A program made the translations under genes and the position numbers. From NCBI GenBank assembly GCA_018821435.1, contig JAHJME010000009.1, positions 292,809 to 356,808 of the forward strand: DNA of 64,000 nucleotides. The letters are read 5' to 3'. Within the stretch, counting starts at the first letter, position 1; every line of letters starts with the position of its first letter. The notes below the pieces were generated by a model. It was not told the DNA's origin and searched no databases. It was given only the letters and a program-made list of their open reading frames with translations. Below, piece after piece: positions 46,374-55,814 of the stretch. The DNA is from Alphaproteobacteria bacterium. GTDB lineage: Bacteria > Pseudomonadota > Alphaproteobacteria > Caulobacterales > Caulobacteraceae.

Positions 46374-48170
46374 ATGCCCCGCGCCCCCTCCGACACCGTC
46401 GCACCGCTGATCTTCGCCCGCAGCCTCTCCGAGGCGCGATTGGCGCCGCTGCAGGGACCGGTAGTCGCGATCTGGCCGAAGGATCCTCGCGGCTGGAACG
46501 ACTTCAGGCACAACTTCTGGGTCCATGGTGCCGTCCTGAAGCCCGACGGCGAAATACACTACCTCGACCTAAAGCTCATGTTCGAAGGGGGCGGCTACAC
46601 CTTCCGCGTCCTGACGGCCCTGTTGGCGGACACGCCGGGGTGGCTCCTGGCCGCCGCAATCGATACCCCCTTCTGCAGCCTGCTCTCGAACACGGATGCT
46701 TATCGCGAACTTGTCGAGCAATGCGGCTTCGACCTTGCCATCGGCGTCCTACGTAGCCTCGGAGACGCCGTTCTGCTGCGGCTGGAGAACGACGACCCGG
46801 TTCGCCTGCCGCTGCTCGACAGCGTGGCGTTCCACGAAGGCATGGTCCGGCAGGAGGAGGCCTACACCGCGCTTCGGCGCGGCGGACGACATCTGCGCCC
46901 GGTGCCCGCGGCCGACGTGGCGGACGCGGCCACTACGTTCCATCTCGTCGCGAAGCTCCGTACCGCCGCCAACCGCTATGTCGTCAGCTTCGACTTCGAG
47001 CCAGACCCCATCGGACGCGACCGCTTGGCGGTGCTGATCGGCCGTAACGGGGTCGGAAAGACGCAGGTGCTGCTGGCGCTGCTCGCTGGGCTGCGCGATG
47101 CGCCCCGTCCCAAGGACACTGCGCTGGAGCGGCGGCCGCGGTTTCTGGTGCGCGACGGGGCCCACTATCGAACGGGGCGTCCGGCGGCATCCCGCGTCAT
47201 CGTGTTCGCCTCGACGACCGGTGACGATTATCCGCGCCAGGCACCACCCTGGGAGGGTCTGGACTACCAGTATGTTTCGATGATCGGCGGCCGAGACGGG
47301 CGTTTCGACGCCCTGACCACCGCCCTTGTCGACGCGCTGCGGGACGACTTCCGCAATCTCTTCCCGATCCGCGAGTTCGACGCCGACGAGGGGGTGTTCT
47401 TCACGTCGCCGCGGTCAGGACGCATGGCGCTCCTTGAGCATGTCGTGGCCCCGATGGGCCTATGGGAAGCGATTTACATCCCGCTCAAGCCCGGCGACGA
47501 CCCGGACCTACCTTATCTCGAACGCTGGGAGGACCGGCACTACTTCCCGCTTGCACGGGCGCGCCACCTCAACGAACAGCGACGACTCTGGCTGGCGCAG
47601 CTGGCAGACGCAGAGCATCCACCGGTCCTCTTCGCCGAACCGGGGCGTCCGCGCCGCCTGAGCAGCGGCGAGACCGCCATGTTCCGGTTCGCGACGCAGG
47701 CGGCCGCCGAGATTGAGACCGGTTCGGTGCTGCTGTTCGACGAGCCGGAGACCCATCTCCACCCGAACTTCATCTCGGACTTCGCCGAGATCCTCCACCT
47801 ACTGCTAAGCGCAACGAAGTCGGTGGCGATCGTCGCCACCCACTCCGCCTACCTCGTGCGCGAAACGCCGTCGCGCCGGGTGAGCGTCATCGCGATGGAG
47901 GACAGCGACGTCGCCATCTCGCGGCCGCGTATGCAGACTTTCGGCGCCACCATCGATGCCATCTCCCAGGCGGTCTTCCAAGACGGCGGCGTGCGCCACC
48001 AGTTCCAAACGACCCTGACCCAATGGGTCGCCGGGCAGCCGGAGGACCTCACCATCGAGCACGTGATCGCGCAGTTCGGCAGCACTCTGAACCGCGAGAG
48101 CCTGTCGCTGGTGGCGCGGCTTCTCGAGCGCCGACGCGGCGCCGAGGGAGGCGACGATGCTGAAACTTGA
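46374..48170 (+). CDS. ptuA: Septu-like defence ATPase (PtuA type)
   Basis: A 598-residue ATPase of the SMC/OLD-like ABC type. Walker A is GRNGVGKT at about 223-230, the signature is LSSGE near 429, and Walker B is VLLFDEPETHLHP near 452, followed by a VAIVATHSAYLVRE switch. The coding end overlaps the start of an HNH nuclease gene by 14 bases. ATPase and HNH nuclease in this order is the PtuAB (Septu) anti-phage system, in which the ATPase controls the nuclease. It has a roughly 200-residue N-terminal region that I cannot assign, so it may be a Septu variant. Confidence 0.75.
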   Translation: MPRAPSDTVAPLIFARSLSEARLAPLQGPVVAIWPKDPRGWNDFRHNFWVHGAVLKPDGEIHYLDLKLMFEGGGYTFRVLTALLADTPGWLLAAAIDTPFCSLLSNTDAYRELVEQCGFDLAIGVLRSLGDAVLLRLENDDPVRLPLLDSVAFHEGMVRQEEAYTALRRGGRHLRPVPAADVADAATTFHLVAKLRTAANRYVVSFDFEPDPIGRDRLAVLIGRNGVGKTQVLLALLAGLRDAPRPKDTALERRPRFLVRDGAHYRTGRPAASRVIVFASTTGDDYPRQAPPWEGLDYQYVSMIGGRDGRFDALTTALVDALRDDFRNLFPIREFDADEGVFFTSPRSGRMALLEHVVAPMGLWEAIYIPLKPGDDPDLPYLERWEDRHYFPLARARHLNEQRRLWLAQLADAEHPPVLFAEPGRPRRLSSGETAMFRFATQAAAEIETGSVLLFDEPETHLHPNFISDFAEILHLLLSATKSVAIVATHSAYLVRETPSRRVSVIAMEDSDVAISRPRMQTFGATIDAISQAVFQDGGVRHQFQTTLTQWVAGQPEDLTIEHVIAQFGSTLNRESLSLVARLLERRRGAEGGDDAET

Positions 48171-48987
48171 TCCGCCGGACGAGAACGACCTCAAGACTCT
48201 CGGAAGGCTCTGCAAGCAGCCCGAATGGTCGGCCCACAAGAGTGCGTGGGAGAACGCGTACACGGCGTACAAGATCGCCGCCGGCAACCCTTGGATCGTC
48301 AAGAGCGTCGTGTTCGCCGAGGACATCGGCGCAGCGCAGCAGAAGCTGTACGACAATCGCAAGCAGGGCGGCGCGATCCGCCGGATTCGCGACACCGCAG
48401 GCCTCAAGTGCTGCCCAATGTGTGGGTCGGGCACGACGGGCACGCTCGACCACTATTTGCCGCGCGCCGTATACCCTGAGTTCTCTATCTTCAGCCTCAA
48501 CCTGGTGCCCGCCTGCAGTCACTGCAATTCGGGCGAGAAGGGCTCGACGATCACGGGGGACGACGACGAGTACTTTCTGCATCCCTACTTTGATACCCTG
48601 GCCCAGTCGGCGATCTGGCAGATTCGCTTCGAGCGCCCACTGGCGGCGGTGCGCTTCACGCCGGTCCCTTCCCCCGACCTCGCGGGCGTACCGGCCAAGC
48701 GCGTGGCGTTCCACATCGGCGAACTACTCGGCGGTCAGTTCAACCGCTCGATGGACACCGAGTGGGAAGCCCTGCCGCAGCGTCTGCGCGACCGGCTAGA
48801 GCACCTCGCCGACATCCGTCCGGCCGACGCGGCCCTGGAGATCCGCAGGCAGTTGCGCGACGTGATCGGCAGCGACGGCGTCAACAGCTGGCCGGCGGCC
48901 TTCCTGCGCGGCGTCCTCGCCGACCCCGAGGTCGTCGCCCACATGGCCACGCTCGCGACGCCGCTCGTCGCCGCTGCCCTGCCCTGA
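48157..48987 (+). CDS. ptuB: Septu-like HNH endonuclease (PtuB type)
   Basis: A 276-residue HNH nuclease. Zinc ligands C86-x-x-C89 and C120-x-x-C123 surround the catalytic L97-D98-H99-Y100 and N115, typical of the HNH fold. The start follows GGGAGG and overlaps the ATPase gene by 14 bases, so translation is coupled. PtuB-type nucleases degrade nucleic acid once the ATPase is triggered by phage. The C-terminal 110 residues are helical and of unknown role. Confidence 0.78.
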   Translation: MLKLDPPDENDLKTLGRLCKQPEWSAHKSAWENAYTAYKIAAGNPWIVKSVVFAEDIGAAQQKLYDNRKQGGAIRRIRDTAGLKCCPMCGSGTTGTLDHYLPRAVYPEFSIFSLNLVPACSHCNSGEKGSTITGDDDEYFLHPYFDTLAQSAIWQIRFERPLAAVRFTPVPSPDLAGVPAKRVAFHIGELLGGQFNRSMDTEWEALPQRLRDRLEHLADIRPADAALEIRRQLRDVIGSDGVNSWPAAFLRGVLADPEVVAHMATLATPLVAAALP

Positions 48988-49231
48988 GCAGCATCAGCGG
49001 CCGCCGGACCGCGGCCGACGCGATTTGCGCCTCGCATTGCGGCCTAGGGGCCCCCGGAGCTGCTCTTGTGCAGACCTTCCCAACTTCGCCTTGGAGTCAG
49101 GAGCTGACGGACGCTAGCGTTGAGCATGCGAAGGCGGAAATTAGTTCGCCGCCCGAAAGCGCACCTTTGCGGTCCATGCAGGGCGCCACCTTCGCCTTGT
49201 CGAAAAGGACGCAGCGCTGCTAGCTGCGGCC

Positions 49232-50683
49232 ATGTTCGAGCAGACCTTCAAAAACATCGACGACGTCCTCTGGAAAGAGGCCGGTTGCACCACCGAGCTG
49301 GATTACACCGAGCAGACCAGTTGGCTGCTGTTCCTCAAGTATCTGGACGATCTGGAAGCCAATCGAGCGCTGGAGGCGGACCTGCGCGGGCAAGCCTATG
49401 TCCACATCATCGACGCCGCGCACCGCTGGAGCCGCTGGGCCGCACCGAAGGGGGCCGACGGCAAGATCGACCACAACCGCGCCCTGACGGGGCCGGACCT
49501 CATTGACTACGTCAATCGTGAGCTCTTCCCCTATCTGCACGGCTTCAAGGGCCGCGCCACCAGCCCGGACACGATCGAATACAAGATCGGCGAGATCTTC
49601 GGCGAAATCCGCAACAAGTTCACCAGCGGCTATTCGCTGCGCGATGCGCTGGACTTGATGGACGGGCTTTCGTTTCGCTCGCAGGACCAGAAGCACGAAC
49701 TGTCCGACCTATACGAGACCAGGATCCGGAATATGGGCAACGCCGGGCGCAACGGCGGCGAGTACTACACACCACGCCCGCTGATCCGCGCGATGATCAG
49801 GGTGACGAAGCCGCGCATCGGACAGAAGATCTACGACGGCGCGGCCGGTTCGTGCGGCTTCCTGTGCGAAGCGCACGACTACCTTTTGCCGCAGGCCAAG
49901 ACCACCAGCGACCGCGAAATCCTCCAGGCGCGCACCTTCTACGCCAAGGAGAAGAAGAGCCTCGCCTATGTGATCGGCACGATGAACATGATCCTGCACG
50001 GGATCGACGCGCCGAACATCGTCCACACCAACACGCTGTCCGAGCCGGTGCTCGACATCCAGGAGAAGGATCGCTTCGACGTGATCCTGGCCAACCCGCC
50101 CTTCGGCGGCAAGGAGCGGCCGGAAATCCAGCAGAACTTCCCGATCAAGACTGGCGAGACCGCCTACCTCTTCCTCCAGCATTTCATCAAGTCGCTGCGC
50201 GCGGGTGGCGCGGCGGCGGTAGTGATCAAGAACACCTTCCTGTCAAACACCGACAACGCCAGCGTGACGCTGCGCCGCGAACTGCTGGAAAGCTGCAACC
50301 TGCACACCGTCCTCGACATGCCGGGGGGCACCTTCCAGGGCGCGGGCGTGAAGACGGTGGTGCTGTTCTTCGAGAAGGGCGAGCCGACCCGGAGCATCTG
50401 GTACTACCGGCTCGATCCCGGGCGGACGATGGGCAAGACCTCGGCGCTCAACGACGCCGACATGGCCGACTTCGTCGAGAAGCAGGCGAGCTTTGAAGAT
50501 GGCCCAAACAGCTGGAGCATGGAGGCGGGGGCGATCGACCCGGCGACCAGCGACCTGACTGTGCGTAACCCCAACGCGCCCGAAACTGGAGCCCTCCGCG
50601 GCCCGCAGGAGATACTCGACGAGATCGGTGCCCTCGATGCTGAGAGTTCGGAGATTTTGGCCCGGGTGAGGGAGCTGCTGTGA
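49232..50683 (+). CDS. hsdM: Type I restriction-modification DNA methyltransferase subunit
   Basis: A 483-residue N6-adenine methyltransferase. AdoMet motif I is DGAAGSCGFL near residue 203 and the catalytic motif IV is N288-P-P-F. The N-terminal HsdM helical domain opens MFEQTFKNIDDVLWKEAGCT. With HsdS it methylates the host's recognition sites, and with HsdR added it forms the restriction complex. The ATG at 49232 starts the conserved region. It overlaps hsdS by 4 bases (GTGA). Confidence 0.95.
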   Translation: MFEQTFKNIDDVLWKEAGCTTELDYTEQTSWLLFLKYLDDLEANRALEADLRGQAYVHIIDAAHRWSRWAAPKGADGKIDHNRALTGPDLIDYVNRELFPYLHGFKGRATSPDTIEYKIGEIFGEIRNKFTSGYSLRDALDLMDGLSFRSQDQKHELSDLYETRIRNMGNAGRNGGEYYTPRPLIRAMIRVTKPRIGQKIYDGAAGSCGFLCEAHDYLLPQAKTTSDREILQARTFYAKEKKSLAYVIGTMNMILHGIDAPNIVHTNTLSEPVLDIQEKDRFDVILANPPFGGKERPEIQQNFPIKTGETAYLFLQHFIKSLRAGGAAAVVIKNTFLSNTDNASVTLRRELLESCNLHTVLDMPGGTFQGAGVKTVVLFFEKGEPTRSIWYYRLDPGRTMGKTSALNDADMADFVEKQASFEDGPNSWSMEAGAIDPATSDLTVRNPNAPETGALRGPQEILDEIGALDAESSEILARVRELL

Positions 50684-51933
50684 AGGCGGGTTGGCTATCG
50701 CTTACGCTATCGGACGTCTGCACCAAGATTACGGACGGGACGCATCATTCTCCTAAGACGATTTTTGCTGATCCGGGTGACGGACGTTTCCTGTACGTGA
50801 CTTCAAAGAATGTCCGAAATGACGGCCTGGATCTCTGTGAGGTCGGCTATATCAGTCGTGCGGACCACGACCCAATCTTCTCGCGATGCAATCCCGAATT
50901 AGGCGACATCCTTTTGACGAAGGACGGGGCTAATACCGGGAATGTCTGCCCAAATACGATCGAGGAACCGTTTAGCCTACTATCGAGCGTGTGCTTGCTG
51001 AAGCCCGATCGCTCCAAAATTGAACCGCAATACCTGCTGTATTATTTGCAGAGCGAAATTGGATTGTCTCAGATTGTTGGCCAGATGACGGGAGCGGCTA
51101 TCAAGAGAATAATCTTAAAGACTATTAAGGCTGCATCCATCCAGCTTCCGCCCCTCGAAGAGCAGCGGCGGATTGTCGGGGTGCTGGACGAGGCCTTCGC
51201 CGCCATCGCGACCGCAACCGCCAATGCCGAAAAGAACCTCGCCAATGCACGGGAGCTGTTTCAAGGGTTTTTAGAAACCACCTTTGCAAAATTGGCAGAC
51301 GAAGCGCCCGTCCAGAAGATCGCCGAGATTGCGGAAATCAAAGGGGGTAAGCGCGTTCCGAAGGGCTACAAACTGCTTTCGGAACCCACCCCGTACGCCT
51401 ACCTCACGGTGGGCGATTTTACCGACGATGGAACGATCGACCCTAGCGGGGTCCGATTTGTTTCGGCAGAAATCCACCAGCAGATAAGACGCTACATTGT
51501 CCGCGAAGCTGACCTCTACGTGAGCATTGCCGGAACAATTGGGCGTACGGGTATCGTTCCGCCCAAGTTCGATGGAGCGCAGCTAACCGAAAACGCGTGC
51601 AGGCTGGTGTTCAAGCAGGGCATGTCAAATAGGTTCGTCTATTACTTTACGAAGTCCCCGTCGTTTGCCGTACAAGCCATTGAGCAGACGCGTACAGCAG
51701 CACAACCAAAATTGGCACTCAGCCGGTTGGAAAAAATAACACTTCCGGTACCGAAACTAGATCGGCAACTAGAGTTGGTCAGTAAATTTAATACAATTGA
51801 GAACGAAACTGCTTCTTTAGCTGAGGTATGTCTGCAGAAACGGGCAGCCTTTGCCGCGCTCAGGCAAGCCCTACTTCATAGAGCCTTCTCAGGCGAACTG
51901 ACCGCTGCCGCCCCGAAACTCCTTCCCGCATGA
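50680..51933 (+). CDS. hsdS: Type I restriction-modification specificity subunit
   Basis: A 417-residue HsdS with the usual two target-recognition domains separated by a conserved helix (EEQRRIVGVLDEAFAAIATA) and ending in a second conserved helix (ECVCLQKRAAFAALRQALLH region). It decides which bipartite DNA sequence is bound. The gene is visibly less GC-rich than its neighbours (for example around 50750-51120 and 51480-51830), which is common for hsdS genes shaped by frequent exchange of recognition domains. The recognition sequence cannot be predicted. The start overlaps hsdM, and the end overlaps hsdR by 4 bases. Confidence 0.92.
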   Translation: MKAGWLSLTLSDVCTKITDGTHHSPKTIFADPGDGRFLYVTSKNVRNDGLDLCEVGYISRADHDPIFSRCNPELGDILLTKDGANTGNVCPNTIEEPFSLLSSVCLLKPDRSKIEPQYLLYYLQSEIGLSQIVGQMTGAAIKRIILKTIKAASIQLPPLEEQRRIVGVLDEAFAAIATATANAEKNLANARELFQGFLETTFAKLADEAPVQKIAEIAEIKGGKRVPKGYKLLSEPTPYAYLTVGDFTDDGTIDPSGVRFVSAEIHQQIRRYIVREADLYVSIAGTIGRTGIVPPKFDGAQLTENACRLVFKQGMSNRFVYYFTKSPSFAVQAIEQTRTAAQPKLALSRLEKITLPVPKLDRQLELVSKFNTIENETASLAEVCLQKRAAFAALRQALLHRAFSGELTAAAPKLLPA

Positions 51934-54263
51934 ACGAAGCCGAAACCCGCGCCGAACTGATTGACCCCGCACTTCGCGAGGCTGGCTGGGGCGTGGTGGC
52001 GGAAAGTCGGACGCGGCGCGAGGTGATCGCGCCCGGGCGGATCATGGGCAAGGGCAAACGCGCCAGCCCGCTTAGCTGCGACTATGTGCTGGTCTATCGC
52101 AACACCAAGCTAGCGACGATCGAGGCCAAGGCGGCGACCAAGAGCTATACCGAGGGCGTTGGGCAGGCGAAGGACTATGCGGCCCGATTGCTGACGCGTT
52201 TCGCCTTTGCCACCAATGGCAAGGAAATCTACCGCATCGACATGCAGACGGGTGCGGAGGGACCGGTCGACACCTTCCCCACACCGCAGGCGCTGTGGGA
52301 CGCCACCTTCGCCGCCGCCAATGTCTGGCGCGACCGCTTCGCCGCCGTCGCCTATGAGACCAGCGGAGGCCGGTTCGAGCCGCGCTACTACCAGCACAAC
52401 GCCATTGAGCGCGTGCTGGAGGCGATCAGCCACAACCGCGACCGCATCCTGCTGACGCTTGCCACCGGCACCGGCAAGACTGCCATCGCCTTCCAGATCG
52501 CCTGGAAGCTGTTCCACGCCCGCTGGAACCTGGGCGACTGGAAGGCAGGCTGCGAGCCGACGCGCCGCCCGCGCATACTGTTCCTCGCCGATCGCAACAT
52601 CCTCGCCGACCAAGCCTACAACAGCTTCAGCGCCTTCGACGATGGCGCCCTGGCGCGAGTGAAGCCGGACGAGATCAAGAAGAAGGGCGCGGTGCCGAAG
52701 AACGCCAGCGTGTTCTTCACCATCTTCCAGACCTTCACGTCCGGGACTGACGCCGATGGCGAGCCCGCGCCCTATTTCGGCGACTACCCGCCCGACTTCT
52801 TCGACTGCATCATCATCGACGAATGCCACCGCGGCGGCGCGAAGGATGAAAGCAAATGGCGCGCGACCCTCGAGTATTTCGCGCCCGCCGTGCAGATCGG
52901 CCTGACCGCGACACCGAAGCGGACCAATAATGTCGATACCTACGCCTACTTCGGTGAGCCGGTTTACACCTACTCGCTGAAGGAGGGGATCAACGACGGC
53001 TACTTGACCCCGTTCAAGGTCCGCCAGATCGGCACCACCATCGACGAATACGTCTACACGCCAGACGACAGCGTGATCGAAGGCGAGGTGGAAAGTGGGA
53101 GACGCTACACCGAGGGCGACTTCAATCGGGTGATCGAAATCCCCGAGCGCGAGGCCTATCGCGTGAAGACCTTCATGGACATGATCGACCAGCGAGAAAA
53201 GACGATCGTGTTTTGTGCGAGCCAGCCGCACGCCGGGATCGTTCGCGATCTGATCAACCAGGTGAAGTCCAGCACCAATCCAAACTACTGCGTCCGCGTG
53301 ACGGCCGCGGACGGCGTGATCGGCGACCAGTGGCTGCGCACCTTCCAGGACAACGACAAGACCATCCCCACGATCTTGACCACCTCGCAGAAGCTGTCGA
53401 CGGGCGTGGACGCGCGCAACGTGCGCAACATTGTGCTGATGCGTCCGGTCAAATCCATGATCGAGTTCAAGCAGATCATCGGGCGCGGCACGCGGCTGTT
53501 CGACGGCAAAGACTATTTCACGGTCCTGGATTTCGTGAAGGCCTATGAGCACTTCAACGACCCCGAATGGGACGGCGACCCGCTCGAACCGGAACCGCCG
53601 GGCGCACCGCGTCCGAGGCCGGGACCCGGTGAGCCTGACGATCCCCCGCCGCCACCTGAGAGCCCCGAAGAGCCGACTGCCAAGCTGCGCATCAAGCTGG
53701 CCGATGGCAAGGAACGCACCTTCCAGCACATCAGCGCGACCACCTTCTGGGACGCCAGCGGCAAGCCGATTTCCGCACAGCAGTTCATCGAGGCGCTGTT
53801 CGGCAAGCTGCCCGAACTGTTCAAGGACGAGGACGAGCTTCGTGCGATCTGGAGCCAGCCGGACACCCGCCGCAACCTGATCGAAGGCTTGGCCGAGCGG
53901 GGCTTCGGCGGCGAGCAATTGGACGCGATCCGCCGCGCGACCGATGCGCAGGAAAGCGACCTGTTCGACGTGCTGGCGTACATCGCCTTCCTACGACCGC
54001 CCCTGAAGCGCACTGAACGGGTCGATGCCAATCGGGACGCCATCCTGTCCCAATGCGAACCGCGCCAGCGGGAGTTCTTGGATTTCGTCCTCGCTCAATA
54101 TGTCCAGGTGGGCGAGAGCGAACTCGACAGCGATAAGCTCCCGGAACTGCTCCAGCTGAAATATGGGTCTCCGGCCGATGCAGTTAGGGAATTGGGTGGC
54201 GTCGCCGAAATTCGGAGCACGTTCCACGGCTTCCAAGCTGGGCTTTACGAGCAAAACGACTAG
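51930..54263 (+). CDS. hsdR: Type I restriction endonuclease subunit R
   Basis: A 777-residue EcoEI-type HsdR. The PD-(D/E)xK nuclease motif includes D52 and E65-A-K67 (TIEAKAATKSYTEG). The helicase motor has a P-loop TGTGKT near 179 and a DECH box near 297 (IIIDECHRGGAKDES), plus motif VI-type QIIGRGTRLFDG near 520. A long proline-rich linker at about 551-585 precedes the C-terminal EcoEI_R_C-like domain. It translocates on and cleaves unmodified DNA. The chosen ATG overlaps the hsdS stop. Confidence 0.95.
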   Translation: MNEAETRAELIDPALREAGWGVVAESRTRREVIAPGRIMGKGKRASPLSCDYVLVYRNTKLATIEAKAATKSYTEGVGQAKDYAARLLTRFAFATNGKEIYRIDMQTGAEGPVDTFPTPQALWDATFAAANVWRDRFAAVAYETSGGRFEPRYYQHNAIERVLEAISHNRDRILLTLATGTGKTAIAFQIAWKLFHARWNLGDWKAGCEPTRRPRILFLADRNILADQAYNSFSAFDDGALARVKPDEIKKKGAVPKNASVFFTIFQTFTSGTDADGEPAPYFGDYPPDFFDCIIIDECHRGGAKDESKWRATLEYFAPAVQIGLTATPKRTNNVDTYAYFGEPVYTYSLKEGINDGYLTPFKVRQIGTTIDEYVYTPDDSVIEGEVESGRRYTEGDFNRVIEIPEREAYRVKTFMDMIDQREKTIVFCASQPHAGIVRDLINQVKSSTNPNYCVRVTAADGVIGDQWLRTFQDNDKTIPTILTTSQKLSTGVDARNVRNIVLMRPVKSMIEFKQIIGRGTRLFDGKDYFTVLDFVKAYEHFNDPEWDGDPLEPEPPGAPRPRPGPGEPDDPPPPPESPEEPTAKLRIKLADGKERTFQHISATTFWDASGKPISAQQFIEALFGKLPELFKDEDELRAIWSQPDTRRNLIEGLAERGFGGEQLDAIRRATDAQESDLFDVLAYIAFLRPPLKRTERVDANRDAILSQCEPRQREFLDFVLAQYVQVGESELDSDKLPELLQLKYGSPADAVRELGGVAEIRSTFHGFQAGLYEQND

Positions 54264-54310
54264 TCGCTGGTGTCGGCAAGACTTTTATCGTTCCGCAAAT
54301 TCTTCGCTGC

Positions 54311-54333
54311 TCGCCCCAGGGTGGATTCGAACC
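54311..54333 (-). other. Short tRNA 3'-end-like sequence, possible attachment-site remnant
   Basis: On the minus strand the bases read GGTTCGAATCCACCCTGGGG, which resembles the T-loop, T-stem and acceptor end of a tRNA. The upstream half of a T-stem does not pair, so there is no intact tRNA. It lies 47 bases after hsdR, where the defence block ends. Integrative elements often leave such fragments. The evidence is limited to this short match. Confidence 0.25.
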
Positions 54334-54354
54334 GTTCGCGCCTAATATGGCCTC

Positions 54355-55767
54355 TCAGCACCCCGGTTCATCCCCCTCCCCCGGCGCCGCACTCGGGTCC
54401 ATGACCAGGCCCTCGGCGATCGCCCATTCCAGCTCCGAGACCCCGTTGACCCGGCCCTCACCTTCGGCCGGGACCCACAGGTGCAGCTCGATCTTCGGCG
54501 AATACCAACGCGACGCCGGCTTGGCCTGCGGCGGCTCGCGGAAGTCGACCTCGGCATGCCGGGCCGAGATCTCCAAGGCGTTCGGCCCGACCTGGGCCTC
54601 AATCGCCTGGAGGCGGCGACGCAGCCACTCGACCATCCCCGGAACCTGACCGGCCGCCGCCTCGGGTGATCCCGTGATATGGTCCAACACCGCCTGCAGG
54701 GGGGCGCGCTCGCTCAGACGGGCGCCGATCGCCGCGGCGAACTCGGTGCGGCGCTTCTCCCGATGGTCGAACGCGGCCAGCCGTTCGCGGCGCGCCTCGG
54801 CGATCGCCGCCGCCTTCGCCCGCGCCTCAGCTTCCAGGCGCCGCGCGAGTTTCAAGGCCGCATGCCCAGCGAACCCGATGAGGATGGCGTCGAGGGAGTC
54901 GGCGAAGGGGTAGCCCTTGCGCTGCGAGAAGGTCCGCCGCAGGCCCGAATAGGGATGCTCTTCAATCATCAGAGACAGACGTCCTGAGGGGCTGAGATCC
55001 CAGGTCGGCCAGGGCTGGCTATCGCCACCCCAGCGGTCGCGCTCGCGCTTGCGGGTCAGTTCCTTTGCGGTGGGCTGGTGCGGCGCCTTGGCGGGCTGTT
55101 CCTCGACCCGGAACTTTATCGGCTCGTTCTCGACCATGAGCTGGGCTCCGCCGTCGGTGAGGTCGAGACGCCAACCGCGGGTCTCCGCCGCCTCCACCAG
55201 CCTTGCCAGGAAGTCGAGCGCCGCGCCCTGAGCGTCCCGGCCGACCTTCAGGGAGACCACCCGGGCGCCCGAGGCCGAGGCGAAGCCCGCGTCATCCAAC
55301 CGGGCCCGGGCGATGGCCTTGCGGGTGGGCTCAAACACCTTGGGCAGCGGCGACGCGGCCGCGTCGGGCGCCCCGCCCGCTTCCAGGCGCGGCGGCGCGA
55401 CGTCGCCGTCTGGTTCCTCCGGCGTAGCGGTGGGGGTCGGCAAGGCGCGCGCTCGGCGGGCCCTGGGCCTCGGCGACGCCGCGTCCCGCGCCGTCTGGAT
55501 CGCCGCGGCGACCACGGGCGGCAGGGCCCGCGCGCCCTGGATGTGCACCTGCTCCAAGGCCGCGGATTTGGCCGGGCGAAGCCTTGGAAGTGGAAAGGTT
55601 TTCCCGGCCCGGACCTGGGCCCAATAGCCCCGCCCGGGTGTGGGGATATCGTGGCGGTCGCAGATCTTCTTCAGTCCCGTCGAGGTGATGCCAATGTCCT
55701 CGGCGATCTCCGTCAAGGGGCGCTCCCAGGCGGCCTCGAAGAGGGCCTGCCGGGTCATGGCGACCAT
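54355..55767 (-). CDS. Unknown protein with N-terminal helix-turn-helix
   Basis: A 470-residue protein (467 from the internal ATG at 55758). The first 55 residues contain a helix-turn-helix-like segment, RQALFEAAWERPLTEIAEDI then GITSTGLKKICDRHDIPTPG, with a GRGYWAQ end. A long Pro/Ala/Arg-rich low-complexity linker follows, and then an Arg-rich helical region with many coiled-coil features. I do not recognise the rest. It sits beside a DUF2779 gene and a Mu-type transposase, and similar N-termini occur in proteins of mobile regions; function is unknown. Confidence 0.6.
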   Translation of the reverse strand: MVAMTRQALFEAAWERPLTEIAEDIGITSTGLKKICDRHDIPTPGRGYWAQVRAGKTFPLPRLRPAKSAALEQVHIQGARALPPVVAAAIQTARDAASPRPRARRARALPTPTATPEEPDGDVAPPRLEAGGAPDAAASPLPKVFEPTRKAIARARLDDAGFASASGARVVSLKVGRDAQGAALDFLARLVEAAETRGWRLDLTDGGAQLMVENEPIKFRVEEQPAKAPHQPTAKELTRKRERDRWGGDSQPWPTWDLSPSGRLSLMIEEHPYSGLRRTFSQRKGYPFADSLDAILIGFAGHAALKLARRLEAEARAKAAAIAEARRERLAAFDHREKRRTEFAAAIGARLSERAPLQAVLDHITGSPEAAAGQVPGMVEWLRRRLQAIEAQVGPNALEISARHAEVDFREPPQAKPASRWYSPKIELHLWVPAEGEGRVNGVSELEWAIAEGLVMDPSAAPGEGDEPGC

Positions 55768-55814
55768 GATCTACTCCTCAGTCCTCGGACCGCAGGTCTG
55801 GGACGACCGGTCCG

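Noticed and set aside
54311..54333. Complete tRNA gene
   Set aside because: Only the 3' T-loop and acceptor-like part is visible; the 5' half of the T-stem and the rest of the cloverleaf are missing, so it is listed only as a possible remnant.
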